This document shows, piece by piece, positions 50,707-63,957 of a DNA stretch of 64,000 bases. Position numbers and translations under genes: made by a program. The notes beneath the pieces were generated by a model. The model searched no databases. It saw only the letters and a list, made by a program, of their open reading frames with translations, and had not been told where the DNA came from. Within the stretch, counting starts at the first letter, position 1. Every line of letters begins with the position of its first letter. Origin of the DNA: Thamnaconus septentrionalis (taxonomy: Eukaryota; Chordata; Actinopteri; Tetraodontiformes; Monacanthidae); assembly GCA_009823395.1 (NCBI GenBank), contig CM020508.1, forward strand, positions 6,670,015 through 6,734,014. Direction: 5' to 3'.

Positions 50707-52868
50707 ATTTTTTTCTAGGCCGATTCTTCTCTTGTCCAACACAAGAGGAAGAGTCGCGTCACGCAGATTGCAGTGGCGTGAACCTGAATCTGACTTTAAT
50801 GTCTGAAGTCAGATTCACGTCACCCACATCTGCACAAATATTCCTGTCTGGCTGCTGCGTCCTCGTTCTAAATGGGCTGTTTACATTCAAAGCTCCCTCT
50901 GTCTCGCTCTCTGTCTCGCTCTTTCTCTCCCCCTCTCCAGCAGTTCCGTCCTCTTAGTCACAAGATTTCTCATTAAAGGGGACAGTGCTGGCGCTTGCAC
51001 CAGTATTGCGTGTCCTTATTATTCAGCGCTCAAAGCCCTGCACTCGTTGTCATCTTTGGAGAGTAATGTCCCGTATTTCATTAGTCTTCATCATCAAGCC
51101 AAAATTCTATCCAAAATTTTCCATATGTGGGTATTTTCCCTATCCTGTCCGAGTTTCCATGCACTTGGTTCTACTGTGTCCTGGTTCGATCTACTAAGAT
51201 CTTTGTAGAAATATCAACTGAGGTAAAGAAGAAAAAAAAGTGTTTTTGTAAATCTTTTCATTGGTGAAAAAAAATCCCATGGCTTCTGTCTGCATTATAA
51301 CATCCCATATTTATTGAGCCATGAAATGCAACTAGCCAATAGAGAATCAATGCGAACCAAGTAATCAGTGCAGAAAGGGGAATAGCCCAAAGAGAACCAC
51401 TCACCTTGTATTGCAGCCATGCTCAAATGGGCAAATGTTACAGCTTGGAGGACTAAAAGTGGACCTAAATGGCTGGAGAATTCGCATATTCTCAGAGCTG
51501 GAGGAGAAAACTGTACGCAACAGACAAAAGGTTCCTGAAATGAGCAACTGAGGCCTCAGAAGTGGCTGCACCGAGAGAATTATGTGATGAAGTGAGGCGA
51601 GTTTCAGGTGAGGAGGAGATTGAGGCCAGTGGCATCTCCAGGTGCGTCTCGTTGCCCTTCAGAGAAAATGAGTCGGGCCTACCTCCCGCCATACTGCAGC
51701 ACTGCAGGTGGACTGAGGTTAAAACACAGCCTGAACAGGCAGAATAATCACACAAAAATCCACAAGAGAAAATAGAAAACATAGTAAAAACTGATGGCTG
51801 GCAGTTAAGTTTGTTTTTTCTGTTTGTTTCTTTGTTTTTGTTTGCATACAGCCTCAGCTTTGTGTGTGTGTGTGTTGAATATTTTTGTAATTATGCTCTT
51901 TGTATTGTTAAATGCCACGCCAGCAGCATTAAACACAGCAAGGAAAGGCCAGGGACTACAGTTTTTACATACAAATATTTGTTTTCTTGGAGGGGAAAAA
52001 AAAGCACAGAAGGTTTTGTGGATGCAGCTCAGTAAACCGCGCTGCTATTTGGCAGGAAACTCTCCAGCGGAATAGCAAGTTGTGAGAACAGAAGGGGGAA
52101 TATTGAATGAAAGATGATGTTTTCCACTCAGGCAGGGGTCAGCGTGGAGTCGGGAGCCAGTGCAGAACCTTGGTAGCCCCTTTGAAATCAAACATCGCCA
52201 GTTTTTCCCTGAAATCCTCCAAGACCAAAGTGCAAAGGTGCACTTCTCTCGGCAGATGCCAGGGAATCTTTACTGTGTGGCTGTCTGCCCATTTTGAAGT
52301 GCTTTAAAAAACCGTTGGAGGCAAATCACACAAATTGAAAGGACAGATTAAGTACAGGTCATGATGTGTTCAGAAATAAAATATGAGACAAAGTGTTGTT
52401 TGGTTGTGTTTTGGGTTGGGAAAAGGAACCACACGCAAATCAATAACGCCTCATCAAAGTGATGCAAAACAACCCCGAGAGTACTGAAGAGCAGCCTGAT
52501 CAATAAAACACATCAAGTGACCAAACAAGCCGATAGGCTCACAGCTGTACTTATCAAATTAAACAGCTATCTAGGACATTTTTTTGATTATTATTTTCAT
52601 GGTGAGATTGCTGCAAGGAAAATGAGATGAGACGAGACGAGATAAGCCAGACGGTGGAAGCGGGGGACGTGAGGGGTGCAAGGAAAAAAAAAAATCTGGC
52701 ACAGAAAGCGGAAGAGTGAAACAAGTGAAAGAGTGGAGACGGGAAAGGAGCAAAGGAGCTGGTTTGGAGATGTGGAGGGTGAAGAGTTGGTGAGTCAGAA
52801 GTGACAGAAGAGAGTCTGGAAGCAGCGTCCGCTGGGAGCAGAGCCGGCCTTTGTAGTCCCACCCTGGC

Positions 52869-52869
<1 letters not shown>

Positions 52870-52936
<67 letters not shown>

Positions 52937-52937
52937 C
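52870..52937. repeat. (GT)n(GC)n microsatellite
   Basis: About 29 GT units ending in GCGCGCGC. Confidence 0.97.
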
Positions 52938-53217
52938 TTGACTTGTTCAACTCCAGACAACCTCTGTTTTGTGTCAGATCAGCACAGCTCAAACTGCCAT
53001 GCAGTTCGGTGACAGCAAGCTGGCTGGCAAATTCGCCAAATTGAACCAAAGGGGGCAAAAGGCGGCTGTTGTTAAGTGTTTACATCACCGTTGTACTCGT
53101 GTCCATTGGGCGTGACCTTGATTGGACATCTCCTCAGAGTGTGCTCTGTGATCTGGGGTACAAACTCGAGTACTTCGTTCCACAGCCAATCGCATGCCTC
53201 CATATGACCCTCTAATC

Positions 53218-53480
53218 CAGGCATGGGAAAACTACGGCACGGGGGCCATTTCCGGCCCGTTAACCTTTTCAATCCGGCCCGGCGAAACTTAAAGAATGAT
53301 ATTAATAGTCAATAAGTGGTAAAATATTTTTTTCAGTGTTTTAAGAGTCATTTCAATAAAGAGCTAAATACCATGGGGCTTCAAAGACACTGATTTTGTT
53401 GGAACATTGGTTCTGTTCATTTTCAATTGACATTAAAAGACATGTTTTCTACATATCCCATGATATATTTTTTCCTCCTA
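53218..53480 (+). mobile_element. hAT-like transposon fragment (one terminus)
   Basis: CAGGCATGGGAAAACTACGG, then GGGGCCATTTCCGGCCCG, matches the terminus pattern I know from vertebrate hAT elements (CAG-ATGGGCAAACTACGGCCC). The opposite inverted end and the 8-bp duplication were not found, so the right limit is approximate. Confidence 0.55.
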
Positions 53481-53749
53481 TGAGGTGGGTCAAAACACTC
53501 CATCTATCTGCACCTGCGTGATAAGAGGCTCAATATTCAGAAGCTCCGACCAGATGCCACAAGAGTTGGGCAGTCAAAATTATTATTTAGTAAACTCTGC
53601 CTTTCACCATCTCCCTCCTTGTGTCTGTTTCTAAAGCTATAACCTTTAGAAACCGGAGTGTTTGGATGCCTGAGCCTGTGACCTTGAAAGTGGTTGCAGT
53701 CATTTAACTCCAGGTTAGGGGCTGCGTTCACACCAACCAGCGCAGCTCC

Positions 53750-53804
53750 GTTCTGCTCTGTTCTGCTCTGTTCTGTGCTGTGCAGTTGCAGTTGCAGTTG
53801 CGCA
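53750..53804. repeat. Short tandem (TTCTGCTCTG)n and (GTTGCA)n
   Basis: About three copies of a 10-base unit followed by about three copies of a 6-base unit. Confidence 0.85.
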
Positions 53805-54229
53805 GCAGGGAGTCCTGGGTAATTGACAGAACGGGACCCGCTGGGTGACTTCAGACTGGTCATGTGCTTCTCTGGATGTCACTGTAGGAGCATTGAAGAT
53901 GCTGTTAGCAGCCGCAGTGTGACATCAATCGCGTTCCGTTACTGGCACAAGCCGCAGTGCTAAACCCACAACAATGCTTCGTAAGCTCAACGGTACAGAA
54001 CCAAACAACAGTGCAATTGAAATTGGCATTGGTAAGTATTACAAATGACTGTTGCAGTGATTACTTGAGAGAGAACTTATTTCTGCCTGGTCTCTAGTGA
54101 TCAGCAATCGTTCCCAGAAATCAGGACTGAAGCATCCCTAATTTAAAGCCACAGGGCTGTCACATCACTTTATCAACAAAAGAATTCCACTGCCACCTTA
54201 TAATTAAAAAAAAAAAAAAATGAAGCTAC

Positions 54230-54670
54230 AACAAACGGCGTGTCTCTGCTTTATGTACAGTGTAATTAAACAAGTCAACAATTCTCCCTATGAATGAGTG
54301 AACTCACGACGGGGGCGCCGTTACTATCTGATTTCAAGTTAAAAAAAAAAATCGTCAGACTTAATTGTGTTTAAATTCTTAATTGGTTTCACTGCTGGAG
54401 GTAATTAAACAAGTTGTCTCTTTAGAAAAAAACGCAAGAGGAATGCAGACAGAGCACAATCTCATTTGAATGCTTCATTTTATAATGGAGGTGACACAAT
54501 GGTACCAAGGCTACTCAGCAGAGATTAGAATTCAGTGTTGTATCTATTTGCTTGTGATCGTTAATTTTCCAGCCCTCAATAATTCAGTAAACAGTTTTTC
54601 TCCCACAAAACTTGTGATCTCAGCTCTGCCTTTGGCTGGATAATGTCATGAATCCTGGTGAGGAAACTGT
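54230..54670. promoter_or_regulatory. Candidate regulatory stretch with duplicated TAATTA box
   Basis: The 14-mer GTAATTAAACAAGT occurs at 54262-54275 and again at 54401-54414, 139 bases apart, in otherwise non-repetitive AT-rich DNA that also has CTTAATTGG and TTAATTTTCC. Noncoding. Possible paired homeodomain sites. Confidence 0.3.
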
Positions 54671-56470
54671 TGCAAAATAAAGTTTACACAGAGATGCAAG
54701 CGGCGGCACCAGGAGGGAAATTTCTCATCGATCTGACTTTTACAGTGGTGTGAAAAAATGACTTTCTTGGACGCCCGCCGCATTAGTGATATATTGCGTT
54801 GATGTCACAGTCACACAAGGCCCAATGCGAACAACAGGCTCATAAATAACTGGAATACAAAAGGCAGAAGAAAACAAACGCAAACATAAAAATGGTAGCA
54901 AAGGGACAAGGGAAGTTAGCAGAAAGCTAAAACGAGGGACCTGCACCTTTAGGCCTGAATCATGCAATTGCTTGGAGGGTCTGCAGATTCGATGCCAGAC
55001 CGAATACCGCTAATGCAGCCGCCTCCCATATTAACATGTTGACAGAACTTCTATCTGATGCATAATGTAGCGTCTTTGCAGCGTGTTTACTTTCCAATAA
55101 AAAAGGAGAGCAAAAAAAAATGCAATGTTTTATGCATAAGGCAATATTTTAAGAATTTCCAATAATGGCTTTTGTGCACGCTCAACGCTTCACCTCGCAA
55201 TCGCAATGCATCTCGCAATCGATTTTTTTTCTTCTTCCCCCGCCGCGGCTCACGGCTGCGCCAGGTGAACGTGGAGGAAAGAGGAAAGGCGGCGGCGGCG
55301 GGAGTGAAGTAAATAGAGGGACACGCTCCGGGGAGGGAAAGAGGGGTGAAAATTGGCTTCCCTGCGTTTTCCCTAAACCTGCTGCTATAGAAACAACACA
55401 GCAGCCAGCCGCACTTCATAACTGTTGGAGGGGATCGATAACAATTTGACCGGCCAGGATAAAAAATATTTTGATGTGTGTGTGATGTTCCTTTGAATGG
55501 CATTAGTACGGATCGCCTCTGTGAAGCAACTGCTGCCTTTTTGGTGGAACAGTGTAAAATTGGAACAGTTTAATCAGACCAACACTGGGGAAAGATGCCA
55601 GTTTCGCCAAAGTGAGCAGTCAAGGCCTTACTACACTGCAACAGTTCTTTTTTAATCATCGCAGGCTTCCACCTTACTGCCGAGAACTTTTCGTCCCCCT
55701 TAACTATCAGTACTTTCATGACGCAAAAATGCACCGCAATTACTTTTGTAGCAAAATTGCTTTCTGTCTTCAATTGATTCTCTCATAGTTGAAAACACCT
55801 CTGCGCTCCCAGCCATTCCTTGAAAATGTCGCAGTGTTGTCGTCTAAAGCAGCGTTTTCTTTAAAACAAAGCACAAAAAAAACAGAGAGTCATGGAAATG
55901 AGTTCGGGATCTGAAATCAATTCGCACACAAGGACATGCGGCGGAGCACGACGGTTGGAATGGATAAACTGTCATCTGCACGAGACGCACGTCTCAAGTA
56001 CAGGTAAGGTTTTTCATTAGCGGAGGTGGAGAAGATAAAAGAGGGACTTGAAGGTCATGTCGTTCATTTGAGCATTAACACAGTGAGATGTCTGCAGCCC
56101 AGCTAAGTCAACGTTTTCATGGCATATTTGGCTCTTTTAAAACTTTTGCATGAGGAAGGGGGAAAAAAATCATGTTTTGATCTTTTCAACGGATCTGTAT
56201 ACGTGTGTGGTAGCACAAACAGCCAATCAGCCAATCAGTCAATCCCTTGGCTAAAGTCAGTACATTTAAGTAGACGTGTTGAAGCCTGAACATCCTGATT
56301 TTGAGTGATTTTGACTGTGCTGAACACGGTTGTTGGTGCCAATCGGGCTGCAGGTCAGAGTGATTCACAAACTGCTGGTTTTCACCACATCACACAGAGG
56401 ACGGTTCCCAAAGGAGACAATGTCCATTGAGAGGCAGTTGCGTGGAGGAAAAGGTCCTTGTTGATGTCAG

Positions 56471-56497
56471 GGGTCAGAGGTCAGAGGTCAGAGTTCA
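56471..56497 (+). promoter_or_regulatory. Tandem DR1 nuclear-receptor half-site array
   Basis: GGGTCA, AGGTCA, AGGTCA and AGTTCA follow each other, each separated by one G. That forms three overlapping DR1 elements, the spacing bound by COUP-TF, RXR, HNF4 and TR2/TR4 receptors. It may equally be a small 7-bp tandem repeat. Confidence 0.4.
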
Positions 56498-56849
56498 GGC
56501 TGGACAGATTGGCCATGGAAAGAAAACAGTAACTGTCATAACTAAGCCAATGTCTGCAGAATAGCATTTCTGCAAGATGTAGCTAATAAAGTGGCCGGTG
56601 AATATCGAGGTATTTACAGGCTGCTACAAGTGCTGCTGCGATTAAACCTTCTGCTGAGTTGCAATAAAAAAACAAGAAAAACATTCAGGCACTCATTATT
56701 AAAACACTTTTTCTTACAGTGAAAAGTTCAGACCAAAAAAAAAAAAAAAAAGTCCTTGCTTCTTCTATAGGAGCGAGATACGCTGCGTTATTTTTCCCTT
56801 TGAAGAAAAAAAAGAAAAAAAAAAGACAGAGGGAAAAAGAAAAATCAAT

Positions 56850-57060
56850 TTAACCAGCATCCACATCCGCCACCTGCTAAATGAGCCGTGCATGGCATAT
56901 GGAGCAGTTTTATTTTCCTTTTTACAGAGTTGGGAACTTGTTCCTCCAAATCATGTTCCACCAGGAGATCTCCGTCCTGCCGCCTGACAGTGATGTATTG
57001 CCCTGGTGTGCGGCATTCCCGTTTTTGCTTTTCAAGTAATTGCATTTAGATGGTTCCGCC
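56850..57060. promoter_or_regulatory. Candidate conserved noncoding stretch
   Basis: Complex unique DNA containing GCATGGCATATGG and CAAGTAATTGCATTTAGATGG. The open frames are not recognisable. Inference only. Confidence 0.22.
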
Positions 57061-58093
57061 GTCGTGCTGCAAGGAAAGGGGGAAGAAAAAACGAATCGGA
57101 GGTGTAAACAAAGAGGGAAAACACAATTATTCCGTTCTGACGGCGTGCCTGAGAGCGGCGGAACTGATACGCGGCGGCGCCGAGACAATATGATGTGTGT
57201 GACAGTCTCAGTCATCAGCGATCTGACCCCAGACAGAGTAGCCGGAAATCCCATCAGGACGTGGAACTGTTCCCCAAACACACCTCACAGTCTTTGGCTT
57301 CCAGGTTGATTGAATCAAAGCCGCCGCTTCGTATGTGAACAACAGCCAATCAAAGGGCTGCAGGGAGGGGGAACCTGGAGAGTCCAGCCCACATCTGTAG
57401 CAGTGTTTGTCAGCAGCTTTTGGCCAGCGTAGCGCCGACTGGATCCAGGCCATGGAAGAAAACTCACTGGAGCTGAGGCAGGAGTGTTTCTGTGTCGCTT
57501 CTCCCGTGTTTTGTTTTTACGGCGAGGTGTGAGTTGGAGGTCTGAGCAGCCCGTCTGGGGATGCGGTCTTGTATAGCGCAGTGCCGTGAAATGACGAGAA
57601 TTTTTTACATGTGTTACGTGAACTCAGTACAAATCAGCCCAGTCGGAGACGCTTGAAACGCTCCGCCCGCCTCTTCTGGAGCACCTGGGCCACGGCGTGA
57701 ACAACTCACAGGGTTGATGAGGTGTGTCTGCACTGGCCAGGCAGCGGACGTCTGCACACAGCCTCACCTGGTGCTGCTGCAGGAATTCCACCTCTTTTCA
57801 CCGTAAAATATTTTCCCATGTCAGCCCCTCGGTCGTTTTCAGTGCCGTGACTCTTTTCATTCTTTCATTCTTTTCATTCTGCTGTCCTTCAAAATGGTCC
57901 AAAGGTGAAAATGAATGTGGCTCCATCTCTCACAGGTGAGAGGGTTCTATTTATTAATTCATTTTTAAAGTCAAGCTACAATTTTTATTTTTTATTTTAT
58001 ATATTCTTTTTCTTTTCTTTTATACATTTATATATGCATATATACACAAGGCCAGTGTCTTGTATATACCAGACAACACGAATGAGACAGAGG

Positions 58094-58380
58094 GAGGGGT
58101 GAGGGCCAAAGGGGGATGTGGGGGTTGGATTGGGGTGGGGGGTTGGATGCAGGAGGGCTGCAGGGGGGGCTGCAGGAGGAGCCGTCGAGGGTCCACTGAT
58201 GGGCTCGACTCAATTTCAGGGGACACAATGGAGCAGCGAGCCCATTTTCCCCAAAAGGCAAATTGTATTTCTGAGCTGTGCTCCAACTATCAGGTGAGTT
58301 AATCACCCCCCCATGGGGACATGCACCCGCGTGGGGAGAAGAGGGGTGAGTTTGGGGTAAAGGGGGGGCGGGGAGGCGGG
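58094..58380 (+). other. G-rich cluster with quadruplex potential
   Basis: Repeated runs of three to seven G on the plus strand separated by short spacers, especially at 58094-58145 and 58335-58380, continuing at 58520-58560. Other G-run clusters lie at 4110-4135 and 30306-30347. Confidence 0.6.
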
Positions 58381-58745
58381 CGTGATTGAAAGTGAAACTG
58401 TTTGATATTCGTTCGCCCGGCGCATTGAAATGAAAATGAGGGCGGGACTCTCAAGCCCGCCGGTTGAATCCATTCGGAGCCGCTCGATTGGCAGTGACCG
58501 GGATGGAGTGGGCGAACAGGTGGGGGGGTGATGGTGGAGGGTGGAGGGGGGGGTCGAGTGAATCGACCTCGACAATGATGCTGTTGCCTCGGCGACCGTC
58601 CACCCACAGGGATCCCCCACTCTCCCCCGGACCCCTGTGCGCTGAACCCCAACCGCCAGCACCCATCCTCCACCCCCATCCTCTCTATCCCCCTTTTTCA
58701 TTCTGTGTTTTGGGGCCTATCAATCCGCCACTCACACAAGCTCGC

Positions 58746-58792
58746 AGACACACACACACACACACACACACACGCGCGCGCATACACACAGA
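58746..58792. repeat. (CA)n/(CG)n microsatellite
   Basis: A CA run passing into CGCGCGCG and back to CA. Confidence 0.95.
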
Positions 58793-60849
58793 TGGACACT
58801 TGATCCAACGCTCCAATTACAGAGCTGTCTGCGCAGATTAAAGGGGTGGATGGTGTGACAGCGGCTAAACGCTGCTACACGTACAGAGACACATAGCAAG
58901 CTGGTGACCTGCGAGCGAGCTGAGGCGTCTGCACAGTCACACACCCCTGCTGCTCCTCCCTGCAGCAGGACAGCTCACCCCGACGACTGCCGACAACACA
59001 GGCTGTCAACACAACACACCTAGAATGGTTAAAAAAAACTAGACTAAACTATAGTTGCAGCACCGTTGCTGCTGGTCTGTCATAGCAAGATCGGTGTTGC
59101 TGCTAGTTGTTGTTCTTGTGTTTTTTTCCCCTTATTTACCATTTTAACATTAATTTAATTCAACATGTAAGCTTTAATCAACCGTCAAGGTTGTAATGAA
59201 CCACCGCAAAGTTACAAATAAAGCTTAATACGCCTCTTCCTCGATCTTCACACAAAATTCTATTGCAAATTTTTTTTTAAAATTGTTTTTATTATTTTTA
59301 TTTTGGTATAATGTAGCATATATTTTTGCACATTTTCATTTAGATTAATTTTGATAATTTTTTTTTTTTTTTTACTTTATTTCAAATCGCATATTTCACT
59401 CATTAAGTGCCTGGATCCACTCAAGGTTTCAGCCTTTCTAAAAGAAAGGACCTTCCCTTTCTTGCCAGTCACTTTGTGCTTGGTCTTGGTTGCAAAAATT
59501 GCTTTCATGACATGGTTTGATTGAAATGTTTCAACATAGCTTAACTTAACTTCTGTGCCTTTTCTAGCTTTACTTTTTAGAAGCGCTACACTAATAAATA
59601 AAACAATGTTGACGGCATCTGGCCAGTACAATGACTCTGAAGAAAAGAACGAGCAACATTTGTCACGTACCATTTTTCCATCGCGCTCTTCTCGCTGTGT
59701 AATAGTTCCGACTGCACGCTTTCCATCTCCCTTTTTCTACCATGAAAACAAAATCTGCATAAAGCGCCGACAGAACACAAGCCAGCTTGCTGCTGAGACA
59801 GGTGCATTAGTGTGCATAGTCACCGGCGCTACGAGGGGAGACCCTGTGAGCACCCCTGATTCTTGATTCCGAATCATTAAAAAGACAGCGGCATGCGGTA
59901 AGCACGCGGATAAAGTCAGAGATTCTCTGCTTAGCCCAAGACGAGGTGCCGCTGAAGATACAAGGAGCTGTGGTTTTAGGTGAGGGAAGAGCAGCTCATG
60001 TTCTCAAGGTGTGTCTGCCGTGAACAAAGTGAGACAAGGCGGTGAGGAGGATGGTGAAGCGGGGTCACGCGCGCCGCTGGGCTGGAGTGCAGAGAGTGAG
60101 GATGAGGGCAGCCGAGCGGGAGGCGAACAGAATGGTTTGTGGCAATTACAGGAGCGAGAAGAGCTCAACACCTCACCCTCCCTGTGCAGCACGGCTCTCA
60201 CTGCTGCCGTGAGAATCCCCACCGCTTCTGATTCTATTTCTGATGCTGATCGTTCAACTCCAACCTCCTAAACCGAGGGGGGGGGTACTAACCAACTCCC
60301 ACCGATGGCCACATCAGCATCATTTCTCAAACTATAACACTGTACAGATATAATCAGTCCTTTTCTCTTCATGTGGACTTAACCCTCTGCCATAGATTAT
60401 CGATACTGAAATATGTCCATCTGCACAGCTGTGAAAATATTACTATATTACTATAAAATATAACTTTATGCTCTCGCAGGCTCCATGAAATGGCGCGGCG
60501 GGTCAGATTTGTCATCAGCGCTTTTCTTCCGATCCCATCAGCATCTGACTGTGTGGTTTGCGGGATAGAGGACCCCTGCCACACGTAACTGGAGGATGCA
60601 GAGCCCAAGGGAACAAAAGAAGCACAGCACTTTCATTATACAGTTGTAAAAAGTGGCCATGCAGCTGTATTATAGGCTAATGTCTTCAGGCAGCTTTAAA
60701 TATAATGTTGGTTTATCTTTCCCGAGTGAACAGCCTCTGAATTATTTAAATGAAAACGGTTGCTTACACTGTGCTGAGCTTGTCCGCGCGTAGATATATG
60801 CAGAGGTTTTTTCTCTATTCCGCCACCTCAAGGCCACAGCAAGCAAGCC

Positions 60850-61450
60850 CCAGTCCCTATTATCAACGTACCATCAATCAACCCGTTATTTAGAGCTCGG
60901 TAAACCTGCGTGATCACCTTTGTATCGTGGGGGAGGACAATGCAAATCCAAGAGAAGAGCGAAACTCTCTTTGTCCTGCAGCAAAAAGGAGTTCACGCCG
61001 CAGGAGGCCAATCGACAGCAGAACTCCCCCATTGAGCGCCGGGTGCATTGCAAGCCGTCAGCCGCATCATTGAAGCCAGATGAGCTCATTGTGGAGATTT
61101 CTGCTTCGCCTTTTTTAATGATTTCATTAGACAACCTCACTAGAAAATAGAGCAGAAAATTTCCGGAGCGATGAACAAAGGAGCCCGCCACGATTGGCAG
61201 GGTTCCACTTTCATTGAGGCGGCCGACAGATGTTTATTTATGTCCTCCTTCAGTGATTTCTTAAAATTATAAAGCAAATGATTTATGACTTCTAAGTCAT
61301 TCTAATTTACAACATAGTTAGGGTAAAAGGACAGAATTTTTGGCTTCAGGCTGCAGAGCCATTAAAAAGAGTTGAATCATTGACTTTTCTGATATTAGCA
61401 GCAGTTAATGGCAATATAGAAAGGCTAATTAAAATACACCATTTAAGAAG
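60850..61450. promoter_or_regulatory. Candidate enhancer with SOX and POU motifs
   Basis: About 600 bases of unique DNA with CCTTTGT at 60917-60923 and the octamer ATGCAAAT at 60940-60947. More SOX-type words follow (CTTTGT near 60968, ACAAAG near 61174), then TAATTA at 61426-61431. SOX and POU sites close together are typical of neural progenitor enhancers. Noncoding; conservation not testable here. Confidence 0.35.
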
Positions 61451-61824
61451 CTCTTCAGATGCCCTCGCCTCAGGCCAGAAACCAGATCATGTTTGTTTTT
61501 TGTTTTTTTGAAAGTTTTACTTACTCTTACTCTAGTAGAGTAGAGTACTTCATCCCACAAATACTGTATGTTCCAAAGAAATATGACACCATGTAAAAAG
61601 GAAATAAATAGACTCCCCAACTGTTTCAGATCAATTGTCAAGAGGCATCAACGCTATAAAGAAATAACAAACAAATATATTTTTCCATAATTTTGCGCTG
61701 TTTCCTTGTTTACTCTCCAATTGCACTTCCTGTTTTGACAGAGAAGTGAAAACCCGCCATGTGAGGATATGAAAGACCCCCACACACACCTCCAACGCAG
61801 TTTCAGATCGAGCCTCTGCCAAAG

Positions 61825-61828
<4 letters not shown>

Positions 61829-61872
<44 letters not shown>
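61829..61872. repeat. (CA)n microsatellite
   Basis: About 22 perfect CA units. Confidence 0.97.
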
Positions 61873-61875
<3 letters not shown>

Positions 61876-63544
61876 GGCAGGGGGCTGGGGGGGATGGTGG
61901 GGTGTGCAAAGTAGCTAGCACGTTTGTGAGAATCCAACATCAGCAGACGCTTTTCCATTATAATGCAAAATATTAAGTTAAAGAATACAAAATGACCTGA
62001 AACTGTGCCCTAAATTTGAGTATTCATGCAAAACGGCGGCCCGTCCAAGAATCACTAACAAACATCAGAGGCGTGTCTGGACCCGTTCCAATAAAGTAGA
62101 CACAGTTTAAAACCAACGAGCTGAAACAAACTCCTAGAACTGTGGGCTTTTACATCCCTAACTAGGCCTTCAGCTCTCACAACAGCGAACTCCCAAACGG
62201 CCCGGGAAAGTTGCGGCTCTCCAAGAGGACGTCTTATTAATTCAAACTAAACTCTCCGAAGAAACAACGGTTTGGTGCAGCGCCGGAGTGGGCGCTCTCA
62301 GCGGAGCAGAGGGGGGACAGCTGGTTACGCCGCACAGCTCCGCGCGTGTCTCCCGCCTCTGACAGCAGCGGGGCCATTAATCACTCCACTCATTAAGACT
62401 CAGCACCAGTGCCCACAGCTCATAAACCCTGGAACAGACCACGGCGAGCGTTCAAACACGTGACACGTTATCTCAAACGCGGTCGGCACGCCGACTCGGA
62501 CAACGCGGCTGGTTATCTCCGACCTTCACGGGCAAAAAAAAAGTTCAGTGCAATGTAGAGTGGCCTTTACAATCACGTCAAAACAAGAAGAAGAGCGCGA
62601 CAGGGGATCCGACTGATGGCTCATTGATCTCTCAAAGTGTCTATGACCACCTAAAAAAAAGTTTCTTACATTAGAATTACTGAAACTTCTCAGCTTTGAA
62701 TATGCAACGAATGAAAAAGAATAAAAAAAACAAGCTTCGACATCAGGAGCCGTCCCGGACTGTGTTGCCAAGGCTACAGAAGATTCAAGACAAATGCAGG
62801 AGGAGAAATTGAACACTTACACTTTCACCGCTTGAATGGGCGTCTTGAAAGACACGGCGGATGTATAGCACACTGCGGCTTTCAAAAAAAAATTATACTT
62901 AATGGTCATATTAAGATTGGAGGTATTTTCCTCCTCGGCTCTTCCAAAACTGCAATGAAGGGAACAGTACGCGCGGTTCTCCTGCCACACTCAATTCAGG
63001 CAAGAGCGTGAATATTTCTTTTTTTAAAAAACGATTCAAACAATTTCTCTGTCATCGTGTTAGATTCTCTCGGGCCTTTGGGCGTCACCGTCGGTGCATG
63101 AAGAGTAACATAAGTCACGTTCACAGAAACGCCTATAAATATCTGTACGGTGCACTCAACAAAACCTCGCACATGGTTGCACACACGTACACGTGGTGTT
63201 AAGAGTGACTCACCGCCAAACAGCCAGATGGGTCGTTCAGAGGCTGAGAGTCAGATAGTGAGATAGACGTCTGAACAGCCGGACTCGCAAGCAGAAACTA
63301 GAAACCGATGTGGTCAAAAGAAAACCACTGAGTGACGTGGAGAATTTGGTAAAAAAAAAAAAAAAAAAACTGCATCTGACAAAGACGCGTGGAGAAACGT
63401 GGGTGTTTGAGCCTCGCTGGTGACACAGGTGCAGATAATCCTCTGATGAGCCCATTGAGCTCGAGACTTGAGTGGTTGCAATAAAGATGCTGCTTGTCCT
63501 TTAGATTTCGCAACTTTTGCAAAATAAAATACTAATTTTTTTCT

Positions 63545-63640
63545 GCCTCTTGGCCAGGACTCCCTTGGAAAAGAGGTTTTGAATCTCAATGGGACTTTCC
63601 TGGTAAAATAAAGGTTTAATAAAAACAAAAACAAAATATC
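63545..63640 (+). mobile_element. LINE-type 3' tail repeat
   Basis: CTTGGCCAGGACTCCCTTGG, then AATCTCAATGGGAC and AAATAAAGGTTTAATAAAA, resembles a widespread fish retroelement 3' end terminating in an A-rich tail. Only the tail is present. The family name is not assigned. Confidence 0.55.
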
Positions 63641-63899
63641 CTTTGCAGATTAAAGCTCTTAGGGTTTAAATGAGAAGACCAAACTTGTCATACCTGTTCC
63701 TACAAGGTTAAGCCTGTTCTGATCCGTAAGTTGCAGAATCTGAGCATCTGCCACTCGTACATTGCAGAGTGTGATGTCAGAGGACAGCTCACAAAGTCAT
63801 TGGAGTATGTTTTCAACAAAACAAAATGATCATTCATTTTAAGGGAGAAGGCTTAAGTTTAGAGGCAAGGTATGAACATTTTAGGGCTGGTTTTGCCTG

Positions 63900-63901
<2 letters not shown>

Positions 63902-63956
<55 letters not shown>
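63902..63956. repeat. (GT)n microsatellite
   Basis: About 27 perfect GT units. Confidence 0.97.

Positions 63957-63957
<1 letters not shown>

Noticed and set aside
54740..54775. Tc1/mariner-like terminus ACAGTGGTGTGAAAAAATG
   Set aside because: Only about 20 bases resemble the known fish terminus, with no inverted partner or TA duplication. Chance cannot be excluded.
63200..63300. Possible first exon ending at a minus-strand GTGAGTCAC donor
   Set aside because: A donor alone. No acceptor, promoter features or coding content support it.
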